Source: Bradyrhizobium sp. SZCCHNS1050
GTDB lineage: Bacteria > Pseudomonadota > Alphaproteobacteria > Rhizobiales > Xanthobacteraceae
Direction: 5' to 3'
DNA: 64,000 bases
Assembly: GCF_032484785.1 (NCBI RefSeq)
Contig: NZ_JAUETR010000001.1
Location: 2,173,501 to 2,237,500, forward strand
Shown one piece after another: positions 44,630-54,915 of the stretch (its first letter is position 1; each line of letters opens with the position of its first letter). The position numbers and the translations under genes were made by a program. Under the pieces are notes generated by a model that saw only the letters and a list, made by a program, of their open reading frames with translations, was not told the origin of the DNA and ran no database searches.

Positions 44630-45241
44630 ATGCAGAACGTCGTTGCCATCAATTCCGCAGCCAGCCAGGGCATCATCGCCGCCCAGGCGACCACGGACGG
44701 CATGCTCCTGGAGAGCATTGCCGATGGCGATCGCACCGCGATGCACACGCTTTATGCGCGTCACAATGTGCGGGTCTATCGCTTCATCCTGCGCATCGTC
44801 CGCGACACCACGATCGCCGAGGACCTCGTCAGCCAGGTGTTCCTGGACGTCTGGCGCACCGCCAAGCAGTTCGAGGGCCGCTCGCAGGTCTCGACCTGGC
44901 TGCTGTCGATCGCCCGCTTCAAGGCGCTGACCGCGCTGCGCCAGCGCCGCTTCGAGGACATCGACCAGGACGAGGTGCGCGAGATCGCCGACGACTCCGA
45001 CACCCCGGAGACCTCGCTCGAGCGCTCCACCACCAGCGCCATCCTGCGCGCCTGCGTCGCCAAGCTGTCGCCGGCGCATCGCGAGATCATCACCCTGATC
45101 TACTACCATGAGAAGTCGGTGGAGGAGGTCGGGCAGATCATCGGCATTCCGCAGAGCACGGTGAAGACGCGCATGTTCTATGCCCGCAAGCACCTGGCCG
45201 AGCTCCTGCGCTGTGCCGGCGTCCACAGCCTCGCCGCCTGA
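44630..45241 (+). CDS. ECF-type RNA polymerase sigma factor
   Basis: 203 residues. Region 2 (LYARHNVRVYRFILRIVRD, EDLVSQVFLDVWR, SQVSTWLLSIARFKAL) and region 4 (LSPAHREIITLIYYHEKSVEEVGQIIG, PQSTVKTRMFYARKHL) are complete. No anti-sigma gene is adjacent, unlike most ECF systems, so control may be by transcription or by a distant partner. It stands 232 bases after the response regulator and need not be in its operon. Confidence 0.9.
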   Translation: MQNVVAINSAASQGIIAAQATTDGMLLESIADGDRTAMHTLYARHNVRVYRFILRIVRDTTIAEDLVSQVFLDVWRTAKQFEGRSQVSTWLLSIARFKALTALRQRRFEDIDQDEVREIADDSDTPETSLERSTTSAILRACVAKLSPAHREIITLIYYHEKSVEEVGQIIGIPQSTVKTRMFYARKHLAELLRCAGVHSLAA

Positions 45242-45609
45242 CCAAGCTTCATTCTCGTCGGGGCTGCGGTCCCGGCGGGTTCCAAAGACGACGACGCACG
45301 AAAATCGCCGAACGAAACAATTGAAACAATCGGCGAAATCACCTGGAAAATTTCCGCCGCTAGAACGTTATCCATCAGCCGAGCCTCAGTCCCCCAGCTG
45401 ATCTCGGTTTGGAGCGAGCAAATTCAAGGATACCTCCACCTTCCAAGGTTGCTCCGAAGACCCGGCGGATGCCCCCGCCGGGTCTTCGTCGTTTGGGACC
45501 GCTCACCCCGCCAATAGGGCGATTTGACCATTTGATATCGCGCGTTGCCGGTGCAATCTTCCGTCATGGGGCGGTGCTACAAGCCCCACGGCAATGACGG
45601 ACGGTGCTG
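45242..45609. other. Spacer with a strong terminator-like hairpin upstream of cydA
   Basis: 368 bases. After the sigma factor comes an A/T-richer stretch containing GAACGAAACAATTGAAAC. A hairpin with a short T-rich tail follows at 45456-45495. Just before cydA, CCGTCATGGGGC ... GGCAATGACGG (45562-45601) looks like a short family-A or C repeat. No gene seen. Confidence 0.5.
45456..45495 (+). terminator. Terminator-like hairpin
   Basis: GAAGACCCGGCGG (45456-45468) and CCGCCGGGTCTTC (45475-45487) are perfect 13-base arms with a six-base loop, followed by GTCGTTTG. It could end sigma-factor transcripts before the quinol oxidase genes. The tail is only weakly U-rich. Confidence 0.65.
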
Positions 45610-47016
45610 ATGTTCGGTTTGGATGCGGTTGAGCTGGCGCGCGCGCAGTTCGCCTTCACGGTCACCTTCCACATCATCTTCCCCGCCTTCTCGATCGGGC
45701 TCGCGTCCTACCTCGCCGTGCTCGAGGCGCTGTGGCTGTGGACCGGCCGCGACGTCTATCTCAACGTCTTCAATTACTGGCTCAAGATCTTCGCCATTAC
45801 CTTCGCCATGGGCGTCGTCTCCGGCATCGTGATGTCCTACCAGTTCGGCACCAACTGGTCGGTCTATTCCGACAAGGTCGGACCGGTGATCGGCCCGCTG
45901 ATGGCCTATGAAGTGCTGACGGCGTTCTTCCTCGAGGCCGGCTTTCTCGGCGTCATGCTGTTCGGCCTGAAGCGCGTCGGCCCGAAGCTGCATTTCCTGG
46001 CCACCCTGATGGTCGCCGTGGGCACGCTGATCTCGGCATTCTGGATTCTCTCGGCCAATTCCTGGATGCAGACGCCGGCGGGCTATGCCGTCAACGCCGA
46101 CGGCCAGTTCGTCTCGGTCGACTGGCTCGCAGTCATCTTCAATCCGTCCTTCCCCTACCGCCTCGTGCACATGGTGCTGGCGGCCTATCTCACCACCTCG
46201 CTCGTGGTCGGCGCGGTCGGCGCCTGGCATCTGCTGCGCAATCCGCATCTGCCGGGCCCGCGCGTGATGTTCTCGATGGCGATGTGGATGGCGGCGCTGG
46301 TGGCGCCGCTGCAGATCCTGGTCGGCGATCAGCACGGCCTCAACACGCTCGAACACCAGCCGGTGAAGATCATGGCCATGGAAGGCCATTTCGAGAGCCA
46401 CAAGGACGGCGCGCCGCTATACCTGTTCGGCTGGCCCGACCAGGCCAAGGGCGAACTGAAATGGGCGCTCGGGATCCCCAAGTTCGGCTCGCTGATCCTC
46501 AAGCACCAGATCGACGCGCCGATGGCCGGGCTCGACACCGTGCCGCGGCAGGACTGGCCGCCGGTGCCGATCACCTTCTGGTCGTTCCGCATCATGGTCG
46601 GCCTGGGCCTGCTGATGCTGGCGCTCGGCCTGTTCAGCCTGTGGGAGCGCTGGCGCGGGCGGCTGTACATCAATCGCGGCCTGCACCGCTTCGCGATTGC
46701 GATGGGACCTGCGGGATTCATGGCCGTCATGGCCGGCTGGATCACCACCGAGACCGGCCGGCAGCCGTTCACCGTATACGGGCTGCTGCGCACCACCGAT
46801 TCCGTTTCGCCGCTCGCGGCCCCGGCCGTGGGTGCCTCGCTGCTCGCCTTCATCATCGTGTATTTCATCATCTTCGCTGCCGGCGTGCTGTACATCCTGC
46901 GCCTGATGGCCGAGCCGCCGCATCCCGGCGAGCCGGGCCCGAGCAGCGAGCAGCCGGTCCGCACTGCCGGCATCACGCCGGCCGCCGGCGTCGTGCAGGG
47001 AGTGGTCGGATCATGA
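45610..47016 (+). CDS. cydA: Cytochrome bd-type quinol oxidase subunit I (cyanide-insensitive type)
   Basis: 468 residues, about nine membrane spans. Conserved ARAQFAFTVTFHIIFPAF holds a haem-ligand His, SANSWMQTPAGY and GDQHGLNTLEHQPVKIMAMEGH are the helix-VII and Q-loop regions, and GWITTETGRQPF is the family motif. The short Q-loop fits the CIO branch. It reduces oxygen with quinol at low oxygen or under cyanide or NO stress. The ATG at 45610 is preferred to a GTG six bases earlier. It overlaps subunit II (ATGA). Confidence 0.93.
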   Translation: MFGLDAVELARAQFAFTVTFHIIFPAFSIGLASYLAVLEALWLWTGRDVYLNVFNYWLKIFAITFAMGVVSGIVMSYQFGTNWSVYSDKVGPVIGPLMAYEVLTAFFLEAGFLGVMLFGLKRVGPKLHFLATLMVAVGTLISAFWILSANSWMQTPAGYAVNADGQFVSVDWLAVIFNPSFPYRLVHMVLAAYLTTSLVVGAVGAWHLLRNPHLPGPRVMFSMAMWMAALVAPLQILVGDQHGLNTLEHQPVKIMAMEGHFESHKDGAPLYLFGWPDQAKGELKWALGIPKFGSLILKHQIDAPMAGLDTVPRQDWPPVPITFWSFRIMVGLGLLMLALGLFSLWERWRGRLYINRGLHRFAIAMGPAGFMAVMAGWITTETGRQPFTVYGLLRTTDSVSPLAAPAVGASLLAFIIVYFIIFAAGVLYILRLMAEPPHPGEPGPSSEQPVRTAGITPAAGVVQGVVGS

Positions 47017-48023
47017 GCGTCGCCATCGATCTCGCCACCCTCTGGGCCTTCATCATCGCGCTCGCCGTGTTCATCTACGTCGTGATGGACGGCTTCGATC
47101 TCGGCCTCGGCATCCTCTTCCCGCTGTTTCCAGGCAAGCAGGACCGCGACGTCATCACCAACACCGTCGCGCCGGTGTGGGACGGCAACGAGACCTGGCT
47201 GGTGCTCGGCGGCGGTGGCCTGATGGCCGCGTTCCCGCTCGCTTATTCCATCCTGATGCCGGCGCTGTATGCGCCGCTGATCGCGATGCTGGTCGGCCTG
47301 ATCTTCCGCGGCGTCGCCTTCGAATTCCGCTGGCGCACCCGCGCCACACGCAATCTGTGGGACATCGCCTTTGCCGGCGGGTCATGGGTCGCGGCGCTCG
47401 CGCAGGGCATCGCGCTCGGCGCCATCCTGCAGGGCGTGCATGTCGAGGGCCGGCACTATGCCGGCGGCTGGTGGGACTGGCTGACGCCGTTCAGCCTCCT
47501 CACCGGCGTCTCGCTCGTGGTCGGCTACGCGCTGCTCGGCGCAACCTGGCTGATCCTGAAGACAGAGGGCGACCTGCGCGACAAGGCCTATCGCATCAGC
47601 TGGGTCCTGCTGTTCGCGATGCTGCTCGCCATTGCCGCCGTCAGTCTGTGGACGCCGCTGCTCACGATCCAATATTCGGACCGCTGGTTCAGGTGGCCGG
47701 CGATCATTCTCACCGCGCCGGTGCCGCTCGCCGTCGTCGGCGTCACCGTGCTGATGATGAAGAACCTCGCCCAGAGGCACGATAGCTGGCCGTTCTTTCT
47801 CGCACTCGCGCTGTTCTTCCTCTCCTACGCGGGCCTCGGCATCAGCATGTATCCCTACGTCGTGCCGCAGAGCATCACGATCTGGCAGGCGGCAGCACCC
47901 GAACGCAGCCAACTGATCATGCTGCCCGGCGTGCTGGTGCTGGTGCCGCTGATCCTCGGCTACACCGGCTGGGCCTATTGGGTGTTTCGCGGCAAGGTCG
48001 GGCACGACAGCGGCTATCATTGA
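47013..48023 (+). CDS. cydB: Cytochrome bd-type quinol oxidase subunit II
   Basis: 336 residues. VMDGFDLGLGILFPLF and VWDGNETWLVLGGGGLMAAFP are strongly conserved in CydB/CioB. About eight further membrane spans follow. Its stop shares a base with the start of the small third gene (TGATG). Confidence 0.94.
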   Translation: MSVAIDLATLWAFIIALAVFIYVVMDGFDLGLGILFPLFPGKQDRDVITNTVAPVWDGNETWLVLGGGGLMAAFPLAYSILMPALYAPLIAMLVGLIFRGVAFEFRWRTRATRNLWDIAFAGGSWVAALAQGIALGAILQGVHVEGRHYAGGWWDWLTPFSLLTGVSLVVGYALLGATWLILKTEGDLRDKAYRISWVLLFAMLLAIAAVSLWTPLLTIQYSDRWFRWPAIILTAPVPLAVVGVTVLMMKNLAQRHDSWPFFLALALFFLSYAGLGISMYPYVVPQSITIWQAAAPERSQLIMLPGVLVLVPLILGYTGWAYWVFRGKVGHDSGYH

Positions 48024-48148
48024 TGCCCGCTCCCGAGCCCGCGTCCCTCGCGAAGCGCCTCGCCTGGTTCGTTGCGCTCTGGCTCGCCGGCGTGGCGACC
48101 GTCGGCGCGGTGGCCTTCCTGCTGCGGCTCTGGATGAAGCTCGGATGA
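48023..48148 (+). CDS. DUF2474 small membrane subunit of the bd/CIO oxidase
   Basis: 41 residues: a short charged N-terminus, one membrane span (WFVALWLAGVATVGAVAFLL), ending RLWMKLG. DUF2474 proteins are the CIO counterpart of CydX, needed for stability of the oxidase. Translation is coupled to subunit II by TGATG. It is too short for most gene callers. Confidence 0.85.
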   Translation: MPAPEPASLAKRLAWFVALWLAGVATVGAVAFLLRLWMKLG

Positions 48149-48259
48149 CAACGGGTGCGCCCTGCGCTCACCTTGACTTTGCTGCGAATATGCTCCTGAA
48201 ATTTGACGGGTGGATTTGATCGGGCAAGCTTCGCAGGGGTCCGTTGAGGAGAGCTTTGA

Positions 48260-48853
48260 ATGCCGAGTTTCCGTCGCCTGCTTTGTGCGGCCAGCGCCAT
48301 CATCGCGCTGGCGCTGTCCACATCGCATAGTTTTGCCCAGTCCGAGGACCCCGGCGATCAGCCCGGTCTCGTCGCCGATGACGGCTACGAGCTCGATCCC
48401 GAATGGCGCAAGCAGGTGGTCTATTTCCGCACCACCGAGCCGCCGGGCACCATCATCGTGTCCACCGCCGAACGCCACCTCTATCTGGTGCAGCCGGGCG
48501 GACGTGCCATCCGCTACGGCATCGGCGTCGGCCGTGACGGCTTCCAGTGGCAGGGGCTGCTGTCGATCACCAAGAAGGCCGAGTGGCCGGATTGGACGCC
48601 GCCGCCGGAGATGATCCAGCGCCAGCCCTATCTGCCGCGCTTCATGGCCGGCGGCCCCGGCAATCCCTTGGGCGCGCGCGCGATGTATCTGGGCACCACC
48701 GTGTACCGCATCCACGGCACCAACCAGCCCTGGACGATCGGCAGCAAGATTTCCTCCGGCTGCTTCCGGCTGGTGAATGCCGATGTCGCCGACCTGTTCG
48801 ACCGCGTCCCGGTCGGCACCAAGGTGGTCGTGCGGCAGAAGCCGGAACTGTGA
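48260..48853 (+). CDS. L,D-transpeptidase (YkuD domain)
   Basis: 197 residues with a signal peptide (LLCAASAIIALALSTSHSFA). The catalytic domain holds IHGTNQPWTIG and ISSGCFRLVNADV, with the nucleophilic Cys. It cross-links peptidoglycan (3-3) or attaches proteins to it in the periplasm. A GAGGAGAG ribosome site precedes the ATG. It stands alone. Confidence 0.93.
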   Translation: MPSFRRLLCAASAIIALALSTSHSFAQSEDPGDQPGLVADDGYELDPEWRKQVVYFRTTEPPGTIIVSTAERHLYLVQPGGRAIRYGIGVGRDGFQWQGLLSITKKAEWPDWTPPPEMIQRQPYLPRFMAGGPGNPLGARAMYLGTTVYRIHGTNQPWTIGSKISSGCFRLVNADVADLFDRVPVGTKVVVRQKPEL

Positions 48854-48919
48854 CGCCGGCGCCCGCCGCCGGACATTCAGCCATCGCTTTGTCCTGAGAT
48901 TTTTCGAAAGAGATTGACC

Positions 48920-49957
48920 ATGCGCACTTTCCGAGGCGGCCTGCTGATCGGGCTCGCCGTCGCCGTCCTCGTCGCGGCGCTCGCCGTCACCTATGAGATG
49001 TACGACACCCGCACCTTGAAGCGGACCATCCGCCGCGGCGAGGTGTTGTGCGGCGTCAATGCCGGCCTGCCCGGCTTCTCGATTCCCGATGACAAGGGCA
49101 ATTGGAGCGGCTTCGACGTCGACTTCTGCCGCGCCGTGGCGGCCGCGATCTTCGATGATCCGAAGAAGGCGAAGTTCGTGCCGCTCGACGCCAATGAGCG
49201 CTTCAAGGAGCTGCAGAGCCGCAAGGTCGATATCCTGTCGCGCAACACCACCTGGTCGATGGCGCGCGAGCAGAACTACGACCTGTATTTCCCGGCGGTC
49301 GCCTATTACGACGGCCAGGGCTTCATGGTGCCGCGGTCGCGCAAGCTGGAGACGGCGCTCGACCTCAACGGCAGCAGGGTCTGCGTGCAGGATTCCACCA
49401 CCAACGCGCTTAACCTCGGCGACTATTTCCGCACCAACAACATGAAGTACGAGGAGGTGAAGTTTCCCAAGCTCGACGACGTCATCAAGGCGTATGACAG
49501 TGGCAAGTGCGACACCTTCACCGCCGACGTCTCGCAGCTCTACGCGCTGCGCCTGACGCTGTCGAAGCCCGGCGATCACGACATCCTGCCCGACCTGATC
49601 TCCAAGGAGCCGCTCGCGCCCGTGGTGCGCCAGCGCGACGACGACTGGATGATGATCGTGAAGTGGACGCTGTACGCGATGATCAATGCCGAGGAACTCG
49701 GCGTCACCTCCAAGAACATCGACGAGGCGCTGAAGTCGAAGAAGCCGGACGTGATGCGGCTGGTCGGCAACGAGGGCAGCTACGGCGAGGATCTCGGGCT
49801 GACGAAGGACTGGGCGGCGCGAATCATCCGCCACGTCGGCAATTACGGCGAGGTCTATGAGCGCAACGTCGGCAGCGAGTCGAAGCTGAAGATCCCGCGC
49901 GGCATGAACCAGCTGTGGAACGCCGGCGGCGTCCAGTACGCGCCGCCGATCAGGTAG
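48920..49957 (+). CDS. Amino-acid ABC transporter binding protein (AapJ-like)
   Basis: 345 residues of solute-binding family 3. A hydrophobic N-terminal signal (LLIGLAVAVLVAALAVTYEM) may stay as an anchor. RGEVLCGVNAGLPGFSIPDDKGNWSGFDVD is the AapJ/BztA start, and the protein ends NAGGVQYAPPIR. It is probably for general L-amino acids such as Glu and Gln. The ATG at 48920 is chosen over an in-frame TTG six bases earlier. No permease gene is adjacent. Confidence 0.9.
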   Translation: MRTFRGGLLIGLAVAVLVAALAVTYEMYDTRTLKRTIRRGEVLCGVNAGLPGFSIPDDKGNWSGFDVDFCRAVAAAIFDDPKKAKFVPLDANERFKELQSRKVDILSRNTTWSMAREQNYDLYFPAVAYYDGQGFMVPRSRKLETALDLNGSRVCVQDSTTNALNLGDYFRTNNMKYEEVKFPKLDDVIKAYDSGKCDTFTADVSQLYALRLTLSKPGDHDILPDLISKEPLAPVVRQRDDDWMMIVKWTLYAMINAEELGVTSKNIDEALKSKKPDVMRLVGNEGSYGEDLGLTKDWAARIIRHVGNYGEVYERNVGSESKLKIPRGMNQLWNAGGVQYAPPIR

Positions 49958-50965
49958 GACGCCGGTCGGAATTGTCGGCTTCGCTTCGACGGGTCTCACA
50001 CCTCTCGCGACACGAACGGTGCACCCTCTCTCCTTGTGGGAGAGGGTGGTTTCGATGCGCAGCATCGAAACCGGGTGAGGGGTTGCCACGAACTCAGACC
50101 TGCATTTGCCGCACCAGGCCCTTACCCAAGCAAGCTTGGAGTTGGCTTCTGTGTAGCCCTCTCCCACAAGGGGAGAGGCGCATTCATATGCACCGCGAGG
50201 GCTGATTTTCCGGTGCTTAGAGCAGAACAAACATCATCATCCCCGCGACGTCTTCCGCGCCCGAGCTTTGCCAAATTCTCCACCCTCCGAAAATCGAGGG
50301 CGCAGGGAAGGCCAGGTGCCGACTGGCACCTGCGGTCCGCCTGCTTAAAAAAATGCAGGCGGCAGAACCACAGGCTCAGCCGGGACAACCCGGCCTTCCC
50401 TGCGCGATGGTGTTAACGCTTATGGCGCGCTCTCCTCGGTGTCCGGCTTGTTAGCCACCGTCGCCGCCCGGGATCATCCCCCGTCGACTTGACGCCAGCA
50501 TCGGGGCGCCAGGACCACGCGCTTTCACGTCCGCATCGCTATCGTTCGTCGGCGCGATCACTCGCGCTGCGATCCGATGCGTCCATCGCGTCACTGGCCC
50601 ACGTTTCGTAACGATCGCGAAGCGTCCCTCTTGCGGGCCGTGACGGCGGGGAATGTGCGGCTGATTTGCCCGACGAGACAACGCCCGTCGGGTTGCGACA
50701 AAATGGCCCGACGGGCACTGCGGATGCTCCCGCAAAGCAATTAGTCCCGCGGATTCATGGCTCTCGCGCGATCTGTCCGGGAGGCTCGGGGAGCCGCTCA
50801 CGAGTTCGTGAACTCATTCTCAAATCCAGCCAATCGCAGCGATCGTAACGAGCCTGACCAATCCGGTCGGGTGATGCGCCCCTGCACAACAGGGAGAACA
50901 AGGGGGACCAAAATCCCTTTGCGCATCAGCCAACTCATCAGTTCAGTTCACAGGGAAAAACTCGA
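49958..50965. other. 1-kb repeat-rich spacer without genes
   Basis: Holds a family-D repeat (50023-50177) with an inner GGTTTCGATGCGCAGCATCGAAACC hairpin split over its loop. A long complex segment follows (about 50215-50790) with several stem-loops (GGCCAGGTGCCGACTGGCACC; CCGCCTGC...GCAGGCGG; CCCGTCGGG...CCCGACGGG). The final 170 bases should carry the fasciclin promoter. Several frames are open but none has family features. I recall similar long segments as dispersed elements in Bradyrhizobium genomes. Confidence 0.55.
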
Positions 50966-51478
50966 ATGACGCTGGGATTCCGTTCGTTCGTGGCCGGCGC
51001 GTTGATGCTGGGCGCGCTCTCCATGTCAGCAGCCGCGGCACGTGCCGCCGATATCGTCGACACCGCCGTCGGCGCCGGTCAGTTCAAGACGCTCGTCGCC
51101 GCCGCCAAGGCCGCAGGTGTCGTGCCGGTGCTGAAGAGCAAGGGTCCCTTCACCGTATTCGCACCGACCGACGCGGCGTTCGCCGCGCTGCCGCCGGGCA
51201 CCGTCGAGGATCTGCTCAAGCCGAAGAACAAGGGCAAGCTCGCCGCGATCCTGAAGTATCACGTGATCCCCGGCGCGGTGAAGGCCGGCGACGTCGCCGG
51301 CAAGAAGCTGAGCGTGAAGACGGCGCAAGGCCAGCCGGTGGCCGTCGACGGCACCTTCTTCGGCGTGCAGGTCAACGACGCGCATGTGGTGCAGGCCGAC
51401 GTCATGGCCTCGAACGGCGTCATCCACGTCATCGACAAGGTGCTGCTGCCACCGGCCAAGACCGCGATGCATCATTGA
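50966..51478 (+). CDS. Secreted fasciclin-domain protein
   Basis: 170 residues. Signal peptide to about residue 27 (LMLGALSMSAAAARA). One FAS1 domain with the H1 motif GPFTVFAPTDAAFAALP and the H2-like region DVMASNGVIHVIDKVLLP, typical of MPB70-like proteins. A role in adhesion or surface attachment is the family expectation. A strong terminator follows the stop. Confidence 0.92.
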   Translation: MTLGFRSFVAGALMLGALSMSAAAARAADIVDTAVGAGQFKTLVAAAKAAGVVPVLKSKGPFTVFAPTDAAFAALPPGTVEDLLKPKNKGKLAAILKYHVIPGAVKAGDVAGKKLSVKTAQGQPVAVDGTFFGVQVNDAHVVQADVMASNGVIHVIDKVLLPPAKTAMHH

Positions 51479-51486
51479 TCGAATGA

Positions 51487-51520
51487 GAGCGCGCCATCGG
51501 TGATGGCGCGCTCCTTTTTT
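51487..51520 (+). terminator. Rho-independent terminator of the fasciclin gene
   Basis: GAGCGCGCCATC (51487-51498) pairs perfectly with GATGGCGCGCTC (51502-51513) around a three-base loop, followed by CTTTTTT. It is the clearest intrinsic terminator in the window. Confidence 0.93.
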
Positions 51521-51549
51521 GCAAACTCTGCTGTTGTCGTCGATAGTTA

Positions 51550-51652
51550 CTGTCGTACGCCGCGAAGGCGGGGTACCCAGTACGCTGCGGCTTGTCGGTC
51601 AATCACAACTCTCTCAGCGTACTGGATCGCCCACCTTCGCGGACGATGACAG
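51550..51652. repeat. Palindromic intergenic repeat (family E)
   Basis: TGTCGTACGCCGCGAAGGCGGG ... CCAGTACGC pairs with GCGTACTGG ... CCACCTTCGCGGACGATGACA. It lies between the fasciclin terminator and the converging acyl-CoA dehydrogenase. Confidence 0.8.
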
Positions 51653-51693
51653 CTGAGCGTGGGGAGACGGCAGGTGCCGACAAGCGGCCTTGC

Positions 51694-52833
51694 TTAGTAC
51701 CCCCTGAGCTGAGCCAGCTGCGCTGCGTGATAGTTCGCATCGCCGAGCAGCTCCTCACAGACGCGGGCGCGCTTCATGAAGAAGCCGATGTCGAACTGGT
51801 CGGTCATGCCCATGCCGCCATGCATCTGCACGCCCTCCTGCACCGCGCGGGTCGCGGTCGCGCCCGCGCGGGCCTTGGCGACGGCCACGGCGGCCGTCGC
51901 GCCGGCGGAATCGGCGTCGAGCGTCTGCAGCGCCTTCAGCACCGCGGCGCGGGTGATCTCGATCTCGATATAGAGCTGCGCGGCACGGTGCTGCAGCGCC
52001 TGGAATTCGCCGATGGCCTTGCCAAACTGCTTGCGTTCCTTGAGATAGGCAACGGTGCGGCCGAACACCTCCTCGCTCAGTCCCACCATCTCGGAGGCAA
52101 CCGCGCCCCGGCCGAGATCGAGTACGGCGCTGAGCGTGGCCGCGCCACCATCGACCTCGCCGAGCACGTGATCCGCGGTGACCTCGACGTTGTCGAGCGT
52201 GACCCGCGCGGCGTTGTGCGCGTCGACCATGATGGTGCGTTCGATCGCCACGCCCTTGGCCTTGGGATAGACCAGGAACAGCGTGAGGCCATCGCGATCG
52301 CCAGGCGCGCCCGCACTGCGCGCGACGACGAGCAGGAGATCAGCGACGTGGCCGTCGACCACCATCGCCTTGGCGCCGTTCAGTTTGAAGCCGTTGCCGG
52401 AGCGCACGGCCTGCAGGGCGGTGTGCAAAGGACGATGCTTGGCGCCTTCGTCGAGCGCCAGCGCGGCGAGCAGCGCGCCGCTGGCGATCTTCGGCAGATA
52501 CTCGGATTTCTGCGCCGCCGAGCCGGCGCGGGCGAGCGCCGAGGCTGACAGCACCGACGTCGCCAGAAACGGCGACGGCATCAAGGTGCGGCCGATTTCC
52601 TCCATCACGACGCCGGCTTCGACCGCGCCGAGGCCGGAGCCGCCGTGCTCCTCCGGCACGAGCAGTCCGGCAAAGCCCATCTCGGCGAAGGTGGCCCAGA
52701 GCTGGCGCGAGAAGCCGGTCGCGTCGCGATCATCGCGCAGCTTGCGCAGGTGCGCGATCGGTGCGTGATCGCTGATGAGGCCGCGCGCGCTGTCGCGCAG
52801 CATGGATTGTTCTTCGGTGAGGAGGAGAGGCAT
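51694..52833 (-). CDS. Acyl-CoA dehydrogenase family protein
   Basis: 379 residues. N-terminal helical domain (LLTEEQSMLRDSARGLI), FAEMGFAGLLVPEEHGGSGLG, and C-terminal QMHGGMGMTDQFDIG. It lacks an obvious catalytic Glu in the usual loop of simple dehydrogenases, so it may act as the partner of the second dehydrogenase upstream. Substrates of such pairs include steroid side-chain and branched acyl-CoAs. Its ATG follows a 152-base spacer holding a repeat. Confidence 0.88.
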   Translation of the reverse strand: MPLLLTEEQSMLRDSARGLISDHAPIAHLRKLRDDRDATGFSRQLWATFAEMGFAGLLVPEEHGGSGLGAVEAGVVMEEIGRTLMPSPFLATSVLSASALARAGSAAQKSEYLPKIASGALLAALALDEGAKHRPLHTALQAVRSGNGFKLNGAKAMVVDGHVADLLLVVARSAGAPGDRDGLTLFLVYPKAKGVAIERTIMVDAHNAARVTLDNVEVTADHVLGEVDGGAATLSAVLDLGRGAVASEMVGLSEEVFGRTVAYLKERKQFGKAIGEFQALQHRAAQLYIEIEITRAAVLKALQTLDADSAGATAAVAVAKARAGATATRAVQEGVQMHGGMGMTDQFDIGFFMKRARVCEELLGDANYHAAQLAQLRGY

Positions 52834-52872
52834 GGGAGATCCCGTTGCAACGATGGCAATCAATTTTGGTCT

Positions 52873-52973
52873 TGTCATTCCGGGATGGCCCGAAGGGCCG
52901 GGCCCGGAATCCATACTCACGATCGTGGTTATGGATTCCGGGCTCGCCGCGTCGCGGCGCCCCGGAATGACGG
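52873..52973. repeat. Palindromic intergenic repeat (related to family A)
   Basis: TGTCATTCCGGGATGGCCCG ... CGGAATCCAT pairs with ATGGATTCCGGG ... GCGCCCCGGAATGACGG. It sits between two acyl-CoA dehydrogenase genes of the same strand. Confidence 0.8.
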
Positions 52974-52985
52974 CGTGGGTGCGAA

Positions 52986-54170
<1,185 letters not shown>

Positions 54171-54323
54171 GCCAAGTCCTCACGCGTTTCCATGATTGCT
54201 GTCTTTGAAACGACCTAACCTCAGCCCGTCAGTGAATTCAACATCGATGTCGCCGCGGGCGCCCTCGCCTTGCCAAGCGTTCTATGGTCATGATGCCGCC
54301 GCGTGAAATACGAGGAAACGAAC

Positions 54324-54869
54324 ATGCGCCTGAAACTTCTTTCGCCTGGCGAAATGAGCGCCGACCAGCGCCAGACCTATGACGAGTCGATCGCCAGCAA
54401 GCGCGGCTCGCCGCCGCCGCCGATGATCGCCTGGCTGAACAGCCCGGAGATGGCGCGGCACGCGACGCGGCTCGGCGCCTTCCTGCGCTACGACACGGTG
54501 TTTCCGGCAGCACTCTCGGAGATCGCGATCCTGGTGACGGCGCGGCATTGGACCGCGCATTACGAATGGTACGCGCATAAGCGTCTGGCGCTGGCCGGCG
54601 GGCTCGACATCAAGATCATCGAGGACATCCGCGACCGTCGCACGCCGGAATTCTCCGAGCCCAAGGCACAGATGATCTACGACGTCGCCAAGTCGCTGCA
54701 TGAGGGTCATGGACTGACGGATGCGCTCTACAAGGAGGCGATCGCGCTGCTCGGCGAACGCGGCCTGGTCGAGATCATCGGCCTGTGCGGCTACTACACG
54801 ATGGTGTCGATGACGCTGAACGCGTTCGAGTTCGACCTGCCGGAGGGCGAGGTGTCGGAGTTGAAGTGA
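54324..54869 (+). CDS. Carboxymuconolactone decarboxylase family protein
   Basis: 181 residues. The family core ALSEIAILVTARHWTAHYEWYAHKRLALAGGL contains the Glu and His but, unlike AhpD, no CxxC, so a peroxidase role is unlikely. It is related to a small decarboxylase or hydrolase in aromatic catabolism, but the substrate is unknown. The ATG at 54324 has GAGGA upstream; an ATG seven codons earlier lacks this. It is divergent from the acyl-CoA dehydrogenases. Confidence 0.85.
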   Translation: MRLKLLSPGEMSADQRQTYDESIASKRGSPPPPMIAWLNSPEMARHATRLGAFLRYDTVFPAALSEIAILVTARHWTAHYEWYAHKRLALAGGLDIKIIEDIRDRRTPEFSEPKAQMIYDVAKSLHEGHGLTDALYKEAIALLGERGLVEIIGLCGYYTMVSMTLNAFEFDLPEGEVSELK

Positions 54870-54915
54870 GAAGCGCGTGAGCTGCGATGCGCCGCTGTCG
54901 CCACGATGCCGGTGC

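Noticed and set aside
42845..45226. A 793-codon open frame on the minus strand
   Set aside because: Antisense to the hybrid kinase, response regulator and sigma factor; its composition is the Arg/Ala/Asp-rich mirror of coding DNA and no domain is visible.
45540..45560. FixK box before cydA
   Set aside because: TTTGACCATTTGATATC has two TTGA-like parts but not the TTGA-N6-TCAA dyad.
51592..52548. 318-codon plus-strand frame
   Set aside because: Antisense to the acyl-CoA dehydrogenase at 51694-52833, whose motifs are clear.
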